DNA of 64,000 nucleotides from Chitinophagaceae bacterium (GTDB taxonomy: Bacteria; Bacteroidota; Bacteroidia; Chitinophagales; Chitinophagaceae): contig CANLAE010000003.1 in the NCBI GenBank assembly GCA_947488765.1, positions 62,001 through 126,000 on the forward strand, in the 5' to 3' direction. Below, in pieces: positions 37,301 to 47,177 of this stretch. The position numbers were made by a program, and so were the translations under genes. How positions within the stretch are numbered: position 1 is the first letter of the stretch; each line of letters starts with the position of its first letter. The notes below the pieces were generated by a model that saw only the letters and a list, made by a program, of their open reading frames with translations, ran no database searches and was not told where the DNA came from.

Positions 37301-37656
37301 TCGACTTTGTATTCAGAGCTTTGGCTTATGAATATTTGGGTAGAACTGATTTAGTTCATGTTTTAGACAAACCGGAAGTTGGTAATACCGGAGATGACAA
37401 AGAACTGAGTTTTATGGGTCAGCCTGAATTGAGTAGCGTACATATAACAGCACCAAGCACAAATGCTGCTCCATTACCGGCACACAAAGTACAACGCACT
37501 GCAGTAAAAGCCGAAGCAGGATTAGATGCTGTAAATGCAGCTGCTAAAAATATGCAAAGCGATGCACCCGCTTGTAATACTTGCGGACACATTACCATCA
37601 GAAGCGGTACTTGCTACAAATGCCTGAACTGTGGCAATAGCATGGGTTGCAGCTAA
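34306..37656 (+). CDS. nrdJ: Vitamin B12-dependent (class II) ribonucleotide reductase
   Basis: 1116 residues. Catalytic region features: [52 protein letters not shown], and [20 protein letters not shown]. A Lys/Asp/Glu/Thr-rich linker lies at about 820-855. The C-terminal region ends in [21 protein letters not shown], a cysteine-rich zinc-binding tail typical of NrdJ. It makes deoxyribonucleotides using adenosylcobalamin and needs no oxygen, so it works in both aerobic and anoxic conditions. It starts after an operator-like dyad. Confidence 0.96.
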   Translation: [1116 protein letters not shown]

Positions 37657-37680
37657 ACTAACCTTTGATAGAATATATAA

Positions 37681-37704
37681 AACCATCTCTGCAAAGAGGT
37701 GGTT
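37681..37704 (+). terminator. Terminator after nrdJ
   Basis: 10-bp stem AACCATCTCT / AGAGGTGGTT (one G-U pair) with a GCAA loop, followed by TTTTTT. Confidence 0.88.
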
Positions 37705-37792
37705 TTTTTTGTTCATTATTTTATAAAAAACATCATTCACCTAATTTTATAATCCCATGATGTTTAATCACTAAATTGCACAAAAATTATCC

Positions 37793-39142
37793 ATGAAAAA
37801 TATATTTGTTGCCTTTTTGTTTTTAATTTCTATTGCTTCAAATGCACAAAAAATAATTGCAGGACCAATGTTGGGTCATACTGATTTTAGAACAGCAAAA
37901 GTTTGGGTACATTTTAAAGCAGATTTGAAAGATGCAGTTTTGAGTTTTACAGAAAAAAACAACAAAACAAATCCACCAATAATTGTAAATTTCAGCACAT
38001 TACCAGGTGGTGATTTCAATATTGCAACAGCTACGTTAACAGGACTTGAACCAGGTAAAACTTACAATTATAGCATTACTCAAAAAAACAGCAAAGAAGT
38101 ATTGGCTACAGGTTCTGTAACCACACAAACACTTTGGCAATGGAGAACAGATCCTCCTGCATTTTCATTTATTACAGGAAGCTGTGCTTACATCAATGAA
38201 CCAAGATTTGACAGACCCGGAAAACCCTACGGAAATGATTCTTCTATATTTGAAACAATGGCTAAAGAAAAAGCTGATTTCATGTTGTGGTTAGGCGACA
38301 ATTGGTATACACGTGAAGTAGATTATTACAGTGATTGGGGTTTGCATTACAGACCTGCACATGAACGTGCAATGGAGGTATATCAACCATTATTAAAAGC
38401 AATGCCACATTATGCAATTTGGGATGACCATGATTTTGGATGGAATGACGCTGATAAAAGTTATCCTTTGAAAGAAACAAGCAGAGAAGTTTTTAAAACA
38501 TTCTGGAGCAACCCAAGTTATGGAGAAAATAACCAGGGCATTTATTCAAAATTTACATGGAATGATGTTGATGTCTTTTTATTGGATGACAGATGGTTTA
38601 GAAGTAACGATGAAATGCCAGACAGCTTGAATGGCAAAGCAAATGAAAACAAACGTATGTATGGCAAACAACAAATGGAATGGTTGAAAAATGCACTGCT
38701 ACAAAGCAATGGAAATGGAAGTATCAACTTTAGAATTATTGCAACAGGCAGTCAGGTATTAAACCCAATGAGTCCTTATGATTGTTTCAGACATTTTAGT
38801 TTAGAATACAAAGAGTTGATGGATTTTTTAACAGAAACAAAAATCAATGGTATTGTGTTTTTAACAGGCGACAGGCATCATAGTGAAGTGATAAAAGCAG
38901 AAAGAACAAACGCATACGTATTGTATGATATTACCTCATCTCCATTAACGAGTGGCTCACACAAATTTGGCGGACCAGAGAAGAATAATCCATACAGAGT
39001 TGCCGGAATTGACAACATTCAAAACTATAGCAAAATTAGTTTTTCGGGTACAAGAAAAGACAGAAAAATGAAGGTTGAGTTTATAGATACCAAAGGAAAT
39101 ATTTTAACGGATTGGAGCGTTGATGCAAAGCAATTGAGATAA
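37793..39142 (+). CDS. PhoD-like alkaline phosphatase/phosphodiesterase
   Basis: 449 residues with a signal peptide (ending ASNAQ). An Ig-like N-terminal domain (GPMLGHTDFRTAKVWVHF) precedes a metallophosphatase domain with FITGSCAYI, FMLWLGDNWYTREVDYYSD, AIWDDHDFGWNDAD and VFLTGDRHHSEV, which supply the metal ligands of PhoD-type enzymes. It should hydrolyse phosphate mono- or diesters in the periplasm or outside the cell. It is monocistronic. Confidence 0.93.
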   Translation: MKNIFVAFLFLISIASNAQKIIAGPMLGHTDFRTAKVWVHFKADLKDAVLSFTEKNNKTNPPIIVNFSTLPGGDFNIATATLTGLEPGKTYNYSITQKNSKEVLATGSVTTQTLWQWRTDPPAFSFITGSCAYINEPRFDRPGKPYGNDSSIFETMAKEKADFMLWLGDNWYTREVDYYSDWGLHYRPAHERAMEVYQPLLKAMPHYAIWDDHDFGWNDADKSYPLKETSREVFKTFWSNPSYGENNQGIYSKFTWNDVDVFLLDDRWFRSNDEMPDSLNGKANENKRMYGKQQMEWLKNALLQSNGNGSINFRIIATGSQVLNPMSPYDCFRHFSLEYKELMDFLTETKINGIVFLTGDRHHSEVIKAERTNAYVLYDITSSPLTSGSHKFGGPEKNNPYRVAGIDNIQNYSKISFSGTRKDRKMKVEFIDTKGNILTDWSVDAKQLR

Positions 39143-39208
39143 ACAATCAGATGGCAATAAATACAATTTATTTATACTGAAGAATTGTTGATTAGCATTT
39201 TGTAACGC

Positions 39209-39254
39209 TGAAGTGTGCGACGCAACAAATGTTTAGTAAAGCGATAAAGCCGAT
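39209..39254 (+). repeat. Dispersed short repeat, copy B
   Basis: 39209-39227 is identical to copy A on the minus strand at 22795-22813. Its 3' part, 39235-39254, matches 60026-60045 at 16 of 20 positions. It lies between the PhoD-like gene and the next gene. Confidence 0.7.
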
Positions 39255-39288
39255 AACAAAATCATCAAATAAATTTGTTTTGAACAAT

Positions 39289-39296
39289 TACTTTTG
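39289..39296 (+). promoter_or_regulatory. Candidate -7 element
   Basis: TACTTTTG fits TAnnTTTG, 20 bases before the start of the YcxB-like gene. A TTTG at 39274-39277 is too close to be the -33 element. Confidence 0.4.
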
Positions 39297-39316
39297 CGCA
39301 ATAATTAAAACAAAAA

Positions 39317-39787
39317 ATGCACTTTAAATTTTCCTACAATAAAAAACAAATCATTCAGGGATTGCGTTATCACTTTATTTCAAGAAGGGAAATAAAATTA
39401 ATGATGATTTTAGTGAATGTGTTTGCAATTGGATCTGCAGTATTATTTTACACTAAAAAAATAAGGCCCGAACCATTCTTGTTGGGTTCATTTATTTGGG
39501 TTTTTATGATGCTGGCAGTATGGTATATTTTGCCATATAGTATTTATTCGAAAAGCAGCACTTTTAAAGAAACATTTACTATCTTTTTAAATGATGAAAA
39601 CATTGTTTTACAAAATCATAAAGGAGAAGTAACATGGAAATGGAATCAGTTTAGCAGCTTCTTTGAATCACCAAATTTTTTTCATTTATACTTTACGTCA
39701 AAAACATTTTTTTTAATTCCTAAAGATGAAATTGGTGATGAAGCAAGGCATGAATTAAGAGGTTTATTCAAGAAACATATTGGATGA
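39317..39787 (+). CDS. YcxB-like two-helix membrane protein
   Basis: 156 residues. A basic N-terminal stretch, two membrane helices (about 36-55 and 63-82), and a C-terminal soluble domain with IVLQNHKGEVTWKWNQFSSF, FHLYFTSKTFFLIPKDE, the pattern of the YcxB C-terminal domain. Function of that family is unknown. It converges on a GNAT acetyltransferase gene. Confidence 0.7.
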   Translation: MHFKFSYNKKQIIQGLRYHFISRREIKLMMILVNVFAIGSAVLFYTKKIRPEPFLLGSFIWVFMMLAVWYILPYSIYSKSSTFKETFTIFLNDENIVLQNHKGEVTWKWNQFSSFFESPNFFHLYFTSKTFFLIPKDEIGDEARHELRGLFKKHIG

Positions 39788-39806
39788 TTTTTTTTAAGCA
39801 ATTTGC

Positions 39807-40235
39807 TTAAAGTTCTTTCTCCATTAAACAATGTGGAATTGTTACTTCATAAAATTCTTCGCCAACTATTTTGTAACCCAATTTTTCATAAAATCCAACC
39901 GCATTACTACGAGCGTGCATGGTCATTAAAGTAAATCCTTTATCTCTAGCAATATTTTCTGCAAACTGCATTAATACTCTGCCAATTCCCTTTCCCTGTA
40001 AAATATCAGTAACGGCCATTTGGCGGAGCCTGATAGTTCCGTTTCCTTCTTTTGTAAGTATGCAACAGCCTTCCAATTCATCATCCTCAAAACAACCAAT
40101 TAAAATATCATCTTTCTCTTTCTCTAATTCTTCTTGAGAGAATGATAACCCAAGTGGTTTACGTAAAATAGCATTACGGATTTCTACCATTTTTTTGTAA
40201 GCGCTGCTGCCGTGATCTATTATTTTTAGTGCCAT
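39807..40235 (-). CDS. GNAT-family N-acetyltransferase
   Basis: 142 residues. The GNAT core is visible: LRQMAVTDILQGKGIGRVLMQFAENIARDKG (strand 4 plus acetyl-CoA loop QGKGIGR) and SNAVGFYEKLGYKIVGEEF. It transfers an acetyl group to an unknown amine substrate. Located alone, convergent with the YcxB-like gene and divergent from fumC. Confidence 0.9.
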   Translation of the reverse strand: MALKIIDHGSSAYKKMVEIRNAILRKPLGLSFSQEELEKEKDDILIGCFEDDELEGCCILTKEGNGTIRLRQMAVTDILQGKGIGRVLMQFAENIARDKGFTLMTMHARSNAVGFYEKLGYKIVGEEFYEVTIPHCLMEKEL

Positions 40236-40332
40236 AATATTATATAAAAATTACAATATAATTATTTTTTTAGAACCAGCAATTAAAATGCAATACTCAA
40301 AATTTTGTGTGAAAGTAAAAAATACCAACCCT

Positions 40333-40340
40333 TACCTTTG
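40333..40340 (+). promoter_or_regulatory. Candidate promoter of fumC
   Basis: TACCTTTG is a perfect TAnnTTTG box 17 bases before the ATG. A TTTG lies at 40304-40307, spacing 25, longer than usual. Confidence 0.5.
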
Positions 40341-40357
40341 CTGCAAATTTTAAAAGC

Positions 40358-41761
40358 ATGGAATACCGCATAGAAAAAGACACGATGGGTGAAGTAAAAG
40401 TACCTGCCAATGTATATTGGGGAGCACAAACCCAAAGAAGTATCGACAATTTTAAAATTGCGCAGGACATCAATAAAATGCCCAAGGAAATAATTGCTGC
40501 ATTTGCATATTTAAAAAAAGCTGCTGCAATTACAAACAATGAATTGGGCGTTTTATCAGATGAAAAGAAAGCAGCTATTGCTAACGCATGTGATGAAATT
40601 TTAGCAGAAAAATTAAATGATCAGTTTCCTTTGGTGGTGTGGCAAACCGGAAGCGGCACACAAAGTAATATGAATGTAAACGAAGTTGTAGCTTACAAAG
40701 CACACGTAAATGGTGGCGGCAGTTTGCTAGATGAAAAAAAATCAATTCACCCAAATGATGATGTAAATAAAAGCCAAAGCAGCAATGATACTTTTCCCAC
40801 TGCCATGCACATTGCAGCTTATAAAATGTTGGTTGAAACCACTATTCCGGGCATTACAAAATTGCGTGATACACTTGCTGCTAAAAGCAAAGAGTTTATG
40901 CATGTTGTAAAAATTGGTCGTACACATTTTATGGATGCAACTCCATTAACAGTAGGTCAGGAATTTAGTGGATATGTTTCTCAACTAGACCATGGATTAA
41001 AAGCAATCAACAATACTTTATCTCATTTAAGTGAATTGGCTTTAGGCGGAACAGCTGTAGGCACTGGAATTAATACACCTAAAAATTATGATGTAACCGT
41101 TGCCAAACATATTGCTGCACTTACAGGTTTGCCTTTTGTAACTGCTGAAAATAAATTTGAAGCTTTAGCTGCACATGATGCAATTGTTGAAGCACATGGA
41201 GCCTTGAAAACTGTAGCTGTTAGTTTAATGAAAATTGCGAATGATATCAGAATGTTATCTAGCGGACCTAGAAGTGGTATTGGAGAAATTTTTATTCCTG
41301 ATAACGAACCGGGAAGTTCAATCATGCCGGGAAAAGTAAATCCAACACAATGTGAAGCATTAACGATGATTGCAGCACAAGTAATGGGTAATGATGTAAC
41401 GATTGGAATTGGGGGTAGTTTAGGACATTTTGAGTTGAACGTTTTTAAACCTGTTATGATTTATAACTTCTTACACAGCGCCAGATTAATAGGTGAAGGT
41501 TGTGTAAGCTTTAATGATAAGTGTGCAATTGGATTGCAACCTATTGAAGAGAATATCAAAAAACATGTTGATAATAGTTTGATGTTAGTTACAGCTTTAA
41601 ATACCAAAATCGGTTATTACAAGGCAGCAGAAATTGCGCAAACAGCACATAAAAATGGTAGTACTTTAAAAGCTACTGCCATTGCCTTGGGTTATTTAAC
41701 TGCAGAAGAATTTGATGCATGGGTTATTCCAAGTGAAATGGTTGGTGAAATAAAAGCTTAA
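40358..41761 (+). CDS. fumC: Class II fumarate hydratase
   Basis: 467 residues. [32 protein letters not shown] and the signature [16 protein letters not shown] (catalytic Ser loop) identify the aspartase/fumarase superfamily, fumarase branch. It hydrates fumarate to malate in the TCA cycle. The start matches the usual [16 protein letters not shown] strong promoter and terminator bracket it as a single-gene unit. Confidence 0.96.
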   Translation: MEYRIEKDTMGEVKVPANVYWGAQTQRSIDNFKIAQDINKMPKEIIAAFAYLKKAAAITNNELGVLSDEKKAAIANACDEILAEKLNDQFPLVVWQTGSGTQSNMNVNEVVAYKAHVNGGGSLLDEKKSIHPNDDVNKSQSSNDTFPTAMHIAAYKMLVETTIPGITKLRDTLAAKSKEFMHVVKIGRTHFMDATPLTVGQEFSGYVSQLDHGLKAINNTLSHLSELALGGTAVGTGINTPKNYDVTVAKHIAALTGLPFVTAENKFEALAAHDAIVEAHGALKTVAVSLMKIANDIRMLSSGPRSGIGEIFIPDNEPGSSIMPGKVNPTQCEALTMIAAQVMGNDVTIGIGGSLGHFELNVFKPVMIYNFLHSARLIGEGCVSFNDKCAIGLQPIEENIKKHVDNSLMLVTALNTKIGYYKAAEIAQTAHKNGSTLKATAIALGYLTAEEFDAWVIPSEMVGEIKA

Positions 41762-41781
41762 TTTTTATTTTTTGAATAAAT

Positions 41782-41818
41782 AAACAAAGCCGCTTCAAAA
41801 GCTGAAACGGCTTTGTTT
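41782..41818 (+). terminator. Terminator after fumC
   Basis: 11-bp stem AAACAAAGCCG / CGGCTTTGTTT with an additional inner TTCA/TGAA pairing, then TTAAG. Confidence 0.9.
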
Positions 41819-41967
41819 TAAGTATTACCTAATAATTCAAGAATATTATTTTATTTCTTTTGAAATTGTAATAACTTAGTGAAGAATTATAATCGGATAA
41901 ATTTAATTATCCAATTTGATTATTGAAGTAAAAAAATGATAGACCCATTTTTTGAAAATTTAGAAAC

Positions 41968-42948
41968 ATGAATGTAAGCACCAAATTATTTTTAGGATTT
42001 TGTATCGTTGTATTTTCCATAGGATGCATTAAAGAATACAGTTATGAAACAGGAACATTAAACGGCACAGTTTCATCAGGAAGCCTGAAAGACAGTTTGG
42101 GTAATTGCCAGAATATTGAAATAAAGGGAAGCTATTATGCAGATACTACGCTTACTGATAGTAACTATGTATTGGTGAAAGTAAATATTACTAGTGCCGG
42201 GAAATATGTAATTAATACCGATACTTCAAATGGTTTTTGGTTTAGAGATTCAGGCTTTGTATTACCAGGCTTACAAACTATAAAGCTAAAAGGATTTGGC
42301 AAACCAATATTGCCATTAAATACAGACTTTTTAGTTAGCTACAACAATTCTGTTTGTACTTTTCAAATTATCCTTGCTACAATTTTACCACAACCGCCAA
42401 TTATCAGAGATTACTTTCCAACTGAGGTTGGTAGTAATTGGGCATATAATATTACTGGCTCATCCGATACGCTTCATGTTGATGCTACAGCTAAGGATAC
42501 TGTAATTGGAGGAAATACTTACAGAGTATTTATTGGTAAACAGAATTTGCTGCCTAATGATACTGCATACTATAGAAAAAATTCCGGAAACTATTATAGG
42601 TATGCAGCCCTAGACGCCAATAGTCCTAAGATTGAAATTTTATTTTTAAAAGATAATCAACCTATCTTATCACAATGGGAAAGTCCTATTTCAAATACTA
42701 CTTATCTTGGAACTGCAACGGAGGTAAAAATGCGTTTTACCATTCTTGCGATGAATACTACAGTTACAGTAAATGGCAATGTTATTGATAGTGTAATAAA
42801 TGTACAAAATGATTTGCAGTACAAAGTATTTGGAACATACACTACTGCAGCAACATTCAATACTTTTTTTGCAAAAAATATTGGACTGATTAATTTAGAT
42901 GCACCAGCATCATTTAGTCAGACAATTAGAAGATGGAAAATTTATTAA
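41968..42948 (+). CDS. Hypothetical lipoprotein
   Basis: 326 residues with a lipoprotein signal (FSIGCIKEYSYETG). Two beta-rich parts are visible: residues about 25-135 (SAGKYVINTDTSNGFWFRDS) and about 140-326, starting with DYFPTEVGSNWAYN, a pattern found in many Bacteroidota lipoproteins of unknown role. No catalytic motif. It converges on the TonB receptor gene 14 bases away. Function unknown. Confidence 0.75.
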   Translation: MNVSTKLFLGFCIVVFSIGCIKEYSYETGTLNGTVSSGSLKDSLGNCQNIEIKGSYYADTTLTDSNYVLVKVNITSAGKYVINTDTSNGFWFRDSGFVLPGLQTIKLKGFGKPILPLNTDFLVSYNNSVCTFQIILATILPQPPIIRDYFPTEVGSNWAYNITGSSDTLHVDATAKDTVIGGNTYRVFIGKQNLLPNDTAYYRKNSGNYYRYAALDANSPKIEILFLKDNQPILSQWESPISNTTYLGTATEVKMRFTILAMNTTVTVNGNVIDSVINVQNDLQYKVFGTYTTAATFNTFFAKNIGLINLDAPASFSQTIRRWKIY

Positions 42949-42961
42949 AGTTTTTTAAAGG

Positions 42962-45394
42962 TTATTTCAAATGAAACTCTAAAGGAATTTGCAGTTTGAT
43001 GCTGTAGTTTCTTCCCATATTAAATACACCTTGTCTTCCCGTAAAATTATTGACTGCAGTGTATTTCAGCCTGCTCAAATGATTTTGATAAGCAACATCG
43101 GTAATATTATTTAAAGCAAAGTAGGCGCTCATAATTTTTTTGGAGCGATTAAAAATATCAGTACCAATACCAAAATTAATAAGGGTATAACCTACTGTTT
43201 TTGACTCTGTATCATAGGCATCAAATATTTTGTTTTGAGGCAATACATTATCCATTTCTAATTTAGCATATGCATTTTTAAGGTGTCTTTTAATTTTTTT
43301 GATATCTGCTCTTAATTCACTTTGCCATCTTGGTGCAGGCATAAACGGAAGACGATTGGTTGATTCAATTTGTTGATTAAAATTACCAGCTACAAAAGAA
43401 AAATTATTTTCAAAATGAAGCCAGTCTAATGGATGTGGATGTAAATCAAATTTTAATTCAAAGCCGTTTAATTGTGCATTACCTTGTATAAATTTAAATG
43501 CAGTTGCCGGACCATTTGTACCTACAACAATAGAATCGCCACCACCCTTTGCCTCTAACTTACCATAATAAATATAGTTATTGATATTGTTGTTGAATGC
43601 ATTGAATCCAACTGTAAAATGTTCGGTATTGATTTCAATGCCAGCATCAAATTGCAAAGATGTTTCTGAGATAAGATTATTGTCTCCATACTCATATCTA
43701 TTTGTTCCTTCATGTTCGCCATTTGTTGCCAACTCAGCTACTGAAGGAGCCCTGTAACCCCTTGCTGCATTAATTTTCAGAGTGATGTCATTCGATAAAT
43801 CATAAGCAATTCCAATACTACCACTTAGGTTAGAGAAATTTTTATTAAAAGCTTTGAACTTATATTCAGCTCCTTGTATTAATTCTTTCCCTGCAATATT
43901 TCTTGTATCTGCTCTCAAACCTCCGCTGAGTGTGTATTTGGTAAATGTTTTTTTAGTGTAAATAAATGCTCCTATATCAAATTGATTGTATTCAGGTATC
44001 AAAACTTCTTCAGCCCCATTTCTATTTTGTTGCTTCATTCCATTAATTCCTACTGAAGTTTTCCAGCCATTTTTCTCATGAGCATGGTATTGAAAATTAT
44101 AAGTAATACTCTTTAAATTGAAATTTATGGAAGGAGTTGCATATTGAAGTGCATCACCAAACTCTAATCTATTATTTTGTTGAAATGCAATATTTGCTGT
44201 TACTCTTCCCTTACCAATAACAAAATTATTATCCAATGCAATTTTAAAATGCTGTACTTTTTGATACGGTGTATTTAAACTTCTGCTTTCCAGTTCATTA
44301 TTTGTTACAACTCGTTCCTGAGTAGTTCCACTAAAAATTAAAAACCGACCGGTTGCAAAATCTCTTTCGCCTTCCACTAAACCAACTTGTTGATTAAAAT
44401 TAGAAATCAATAAATGACTGTATCCCCATAATTTATTGATGCCAAAGTAACCACCAAAATTTTTTTCATTGTACCTACTATTGAAAACCCTACCATCATA
44501 TTTATTCTGATAATCTTTTGCGCTTTTGTAAGTACCATATATGTTCCAGTTAACCCCATTTTTTAAATGTGCTGCAATGTTTCCATTCACTACATTCAAT
44601 GCATTGTTATCTAAAAATTGATAGCCAATATTTCCCTTAATTGTTTTTTGTTCAATAGGCGTATTGGTAAGAATATTTACAACTCCTGCCATTGCATCGC
44701 TACCATACATTAAGCTTGCAGGGCCCTTGATTACCTCAGCTTTTTGCACACTGTTTTCATCAATTTCGATGCCGTGTTCATCGCCCCATTGCTGTCCTTC
44801 TTGCCTTACACCATCATTTATTACTACAATCCTGTTAGATCCCAATCCTCTGATAATTGGCTTTGAAATTGCAGGTCCTGTGCTCACATTATTCAATCCG
44901 GGAACACGTTTGCTCAATGCATCAATAATATTGGTAGAGGTTGTTTGTGCTAAATCTATTTTCTTAACAATAGAAATTGGTTGAGCCGATTGTTTCAATT
45001 TAGAAGCAGATGCAACACCCGTTACCGTTACAGCATCATGATCTGCAACAGAGGCAACCATAGAAAAATTTTTCTCTGTATTTTTATTGAATATAATCGT
45101 TTCAATAATTGTAGCATAACCAACAAAACTCACTTCAACAAGATAAGTGCCTGAAGGAAAATTAGAGGTACCAAATGTTCCATCTGCAGTGCTGATTGCA
45201 CCAACTTTTATTTCATGCAAAAAAATAGAAGCACCAATTAATGTCGCTCCGTTTTTAGCATCTGTAACTTTCCCATTAAATGTAACTTTCTGAACACTCT
45301 TTGAAAACTTTATCTCTTCTTTATTTATTTTATTTTGTGCTTGAGTTTTTGAAAAAGTGAAAATAAAAAGCAGTAGAATTGAGAATAACTTCAT
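42962..45394 (-). CDS. TonB-dependent receptor, possibly for a metal
   Basis: 810 residues from ATG at 45394 (MKLFSILLLFIFTFS, a signal peptide ending KTQAQ); an upstream ATG at 45421 adds nine residues without benefit. It has a carboxypeptidase-like domain (VTFNGKVTDAKNGATLIGAS), a plug with KPIIRGLGSNRIVVINDGVR, EQGDEHGIEID-like GQQWGDEHGIEIDENSV, KGPASLMYGSDAMAGVVN, and a barrel. The His/Asp/Glu plug loop recalls ZnuD-like receptors for zinc or copper; that is an inference. No other metal genes adjoin. Confidence 0.9.
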   Translation of the reverse strand: MKLFSILLLFIFTFSKTQAQNKINKEEIKFSKSVQKVTFNGKVTDAKNGATLIGASIFLHEIKVGAISTADGTFGTSNFPSGTYLVEVSFVGYATIIETIIFNKNTEKNFSMVASVADHDAVTVTGVASASKLKQSAQPISIVKKIDLAQTTSTNIIDALSKRVPGLNNVSTGPAISKPIIRGLGSNRIVVINDGVRQEGQQWGDEHGIEIDENSVQKAEVIKGPASLMYGSDAMAGVVNILTNTPIEQKTIKGNIGYQFLDNNALNVVNGNIAAHLKNGVNWNIYGTYKSAKDYQNKYDGRVFNSRYNEKNFGGYFGINKLWGYSHLLISNFNQQVGLVEGERDFATGRFLIFSGTTQERVVTNNELESRSLNTPYQKVQHFKIALDNNFVIGKGRVTANIAFQQNNRLEFGDALQYATPSINFNLKSITYNFQYHAHEKNGWKTSVGINGMKQQNRNGAEEVLIPEYNQFDIGAFIYTKKTFTKYTLSGGLRADTRNIAGKELIQGAEYKFKAFNKNFSNLSGSIGIAYDLSNDITLKINAARGYRAPSVAELATNGEHEGTNRYEYGDNNLISETSLQFDAGIEINTEHFTVGFNAFNNNINNYIYYGKLEAKGGGDSIVVGTNGPATAFKFIQGNAQLNGFELKFDLHPHPLDWLHFENNFSFVAGNFNQQIESTNRLPFMPAPRWQSELRADIKKIKRHLKNAYAKLEMDNVLPQNKIFDAYDTESKTVGYTLINFGIGTDIFNRSKKIMSAYFALNNITDVAYQNHLSRLKYTAVNNFTGRQGVFNMGRNYSIKLQIPLEFHLK

Positions 45395-45489
45395 GTTTAT
45401 TTTTTTGATACGTTGTTGCAAATATAGAGGGTTAAAATTAATTACATCATTGTTGCAAAAAAATATGCATTACTTTTAAAAACAAAAAA

Positions 45490-45509
45490 GCTTATCATCA
45501 TAGATAAGC
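45490..45509 (-). terminator. Terminator after the DUF1501 gene
   Basis: On the minus strand a 7-bp stem GCTTATC/GATAAGC with a 6-base loop is followed by TTTTTTG. It separates the DUF1501 gene from the TonB receptor. Confidence 0.8.
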
Positions 45510-45540
45510 CTTAATATAAATTAGATTATCTCAAGTAATT

Positions 45541-47121
45541 TTACCTTACTTTCAACATCGTTCTTACCTGTTGTACTGCCATATTTTGAAAGCGGGCATA
45601 ATAAACACCCACTGGCAATGATCCACTATCAAATGTAACGGTGTAACTACCCGAATTTGTATATTCTTTATCAACTAAGTTCACCAAAACTCTTCCCATT
45701 GTATCCATTATCTGAACCATTGTATGTCCTCCTGCAGTTGTAAATCTTATAGTTGTCGTATTAGTAAACGGATTGGGATAGTTGGTAATTAAATTGACTC
45801 CGCTAGTATTTGGAATACCCTTGTTACATTCTCCTACATTTACCAATGGCAGCAATTGAAAATTCTTCAACATTACTTCTTGCAAATCCGTTTCCTTAAC
45901 ACATAGCCAATTACTCAATAATGTTGCATAAATACTTCTAAAATCATATTGATATGGAAGATTATCATTTGCGGTAGCAGTAGTTGGAATATTTGGTGTA
46001 TCTCCTAATACTCCGGGTAAAATATTTGTTCCAAACAAAAACATTGGTGCTGCAGAACCATGATCAGTTCCGCCACTTGCATTACTTTTTATTCTTCTTC
46101 CAAATTCAGAATAAGTCATTCCAATTACACGATCTTCAACATTTAAATACTTCAAGTCGTCTTGAAAAGCCTTGATTGCATTGCTTACATTTTGCAATAG
46201 ATTTGCATGGGTTCCAATAGTAGTATCAGTAGTGTTAGTTTGGGAAGAGTGTGTATCAAAACCACCATAAGAAACCATATAAACTCTTGTTTTTAAGCCC
46301 CCTTTAATAAGCCTTGCAACAATTTTTAACTGGTCAGCCAAGCTGTTATTAGATGGATAAGTACTTTGCTGTGAAACTTTTGCCGCAGCATCTTTAATAA
46401 CACTTGCATATTGCTGTGTTTGTTGAGCAATATTTCTTACATAAGTAAGTTCTTTACCTGCTCTAGTATTTGGAGCAGGATCTTGAACACCATTAATTAA
46501 ATTATAAAAACTGGAAGTACTACTAATGCTCATTCCCATATTTACCGACGGACCTTGTGATGTTAAAGAAGTCACAGAACCAATTTGAATACTCAACGGG
46601 TCTGTCATCGTAGCATTTGGATATCCAATAGGGAAATTAGGATATTCATAATTTAAATACCTCCCTGCCCAACCACTTGCAACTGCCTGATTAGAATCGG
46701 AAGCACTCATCCAAATATCAGTTGCTCTAAAATGTGAAAAACTTGGTGTAGGATATCCAACACTATTGATAACTTTTAACTTTCCTTCATTGAATAACGT
46801 TTGTAAGCCTGTCATAGCAGGATTTAAGCCTACTTTCAGAGTTCCATCAAGCTTCAAAACTTTTGATTCAGGAATTGCAATATTTGTTCTTGCATTATTA
46901 TATTTACTGTAAAACTCTAATGGAATCACTGTATTAATACCATCATTTCCACCGGTAAGCTGCACCAATACCAACACATGATCTGTTTCTGTTACAGGCA
47001 ACAAAAGGGAGTCTAATAAAGGGGAAGTTGCACCAAATGCTTTGATGGCAAACCCATTAATTAATGCAGGTAACATAATACCCACAGGAACAGTATTTTT
47101 AAGAAAATCTCTACGTTTCAT
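45541..47121 (-). CDS. DUF1501 protein with T9SS sorting domain
   Basis: 526 residues. The N terminus MKRRDFLKNTVPVGIML is a Tat-like signal (RRDFLK). The body has VLVQLTGGNDGINTVIPL, SHFRATDIWMSAS, YGGFDTHSSQ and MTYSEFGRRIKSN, DHGSAAPMFLFG, the hallmarks of DUF1501, a sulfatase/alkaline-phosphatase-like fold. The C-terminal 85 residues are a T9SS type A sorting domain (NYPNPFTNTTTIRF). The gene follows the DUF1800 gene by 56 bases; these two families occur as a pair. Function unsettled. Confidence 0.92.
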   Translation of the reverse strand: MKRRDFLKNTVPVGIMLPALINGFAIKAFGATSPLLDSLLLPVTETDHVLVLVQLTGGNDGINTVIPLEFYSKYNNARTNIAIPESKVLKLDGTLKVGLNPAMTGLQTLFNEGKLKVINSVGYPTPSFSHFRATDIWMSASDSNQAVASGWAGRYLNYEYPNFPIGYPNATMTDPLSIQIGSVTSLTSQGPSVNMGMSISSTSSFYNLINGVQDPAPNTRAGKELTYVRNIAQQTQQYASVIKDAAAKVSQQSTYPSNNSLADQLKIVARLIKGGLKTRVYMVSYGGFDTHSSQTNTTDTTIGTHANLLQNVSNAIKAFQDDLKYLNVEDRVIGMTYSEFGRRIKSNASGGTDHGSAAPMFLFGTNILPGVLGDTPNIPTTATANDNLPYQYDFRSIYATLLSNWLCVKETDLQEVMLKNFQLLPLVNVGECNKGIPNTSGVNLITNYPNPFTNTTTIRFTTAGGHTMVQIMDTMGRVLVNLVDKEYTNSGSYTVTFDSGSLPVGVYYARFQNMAVQQVRTMLKVR

Positions 47122-47177
47122 AATACTATTTTTTAATGTTCAGTGTCTTTCAAAAAACACTTTATTGTGTTGAATAT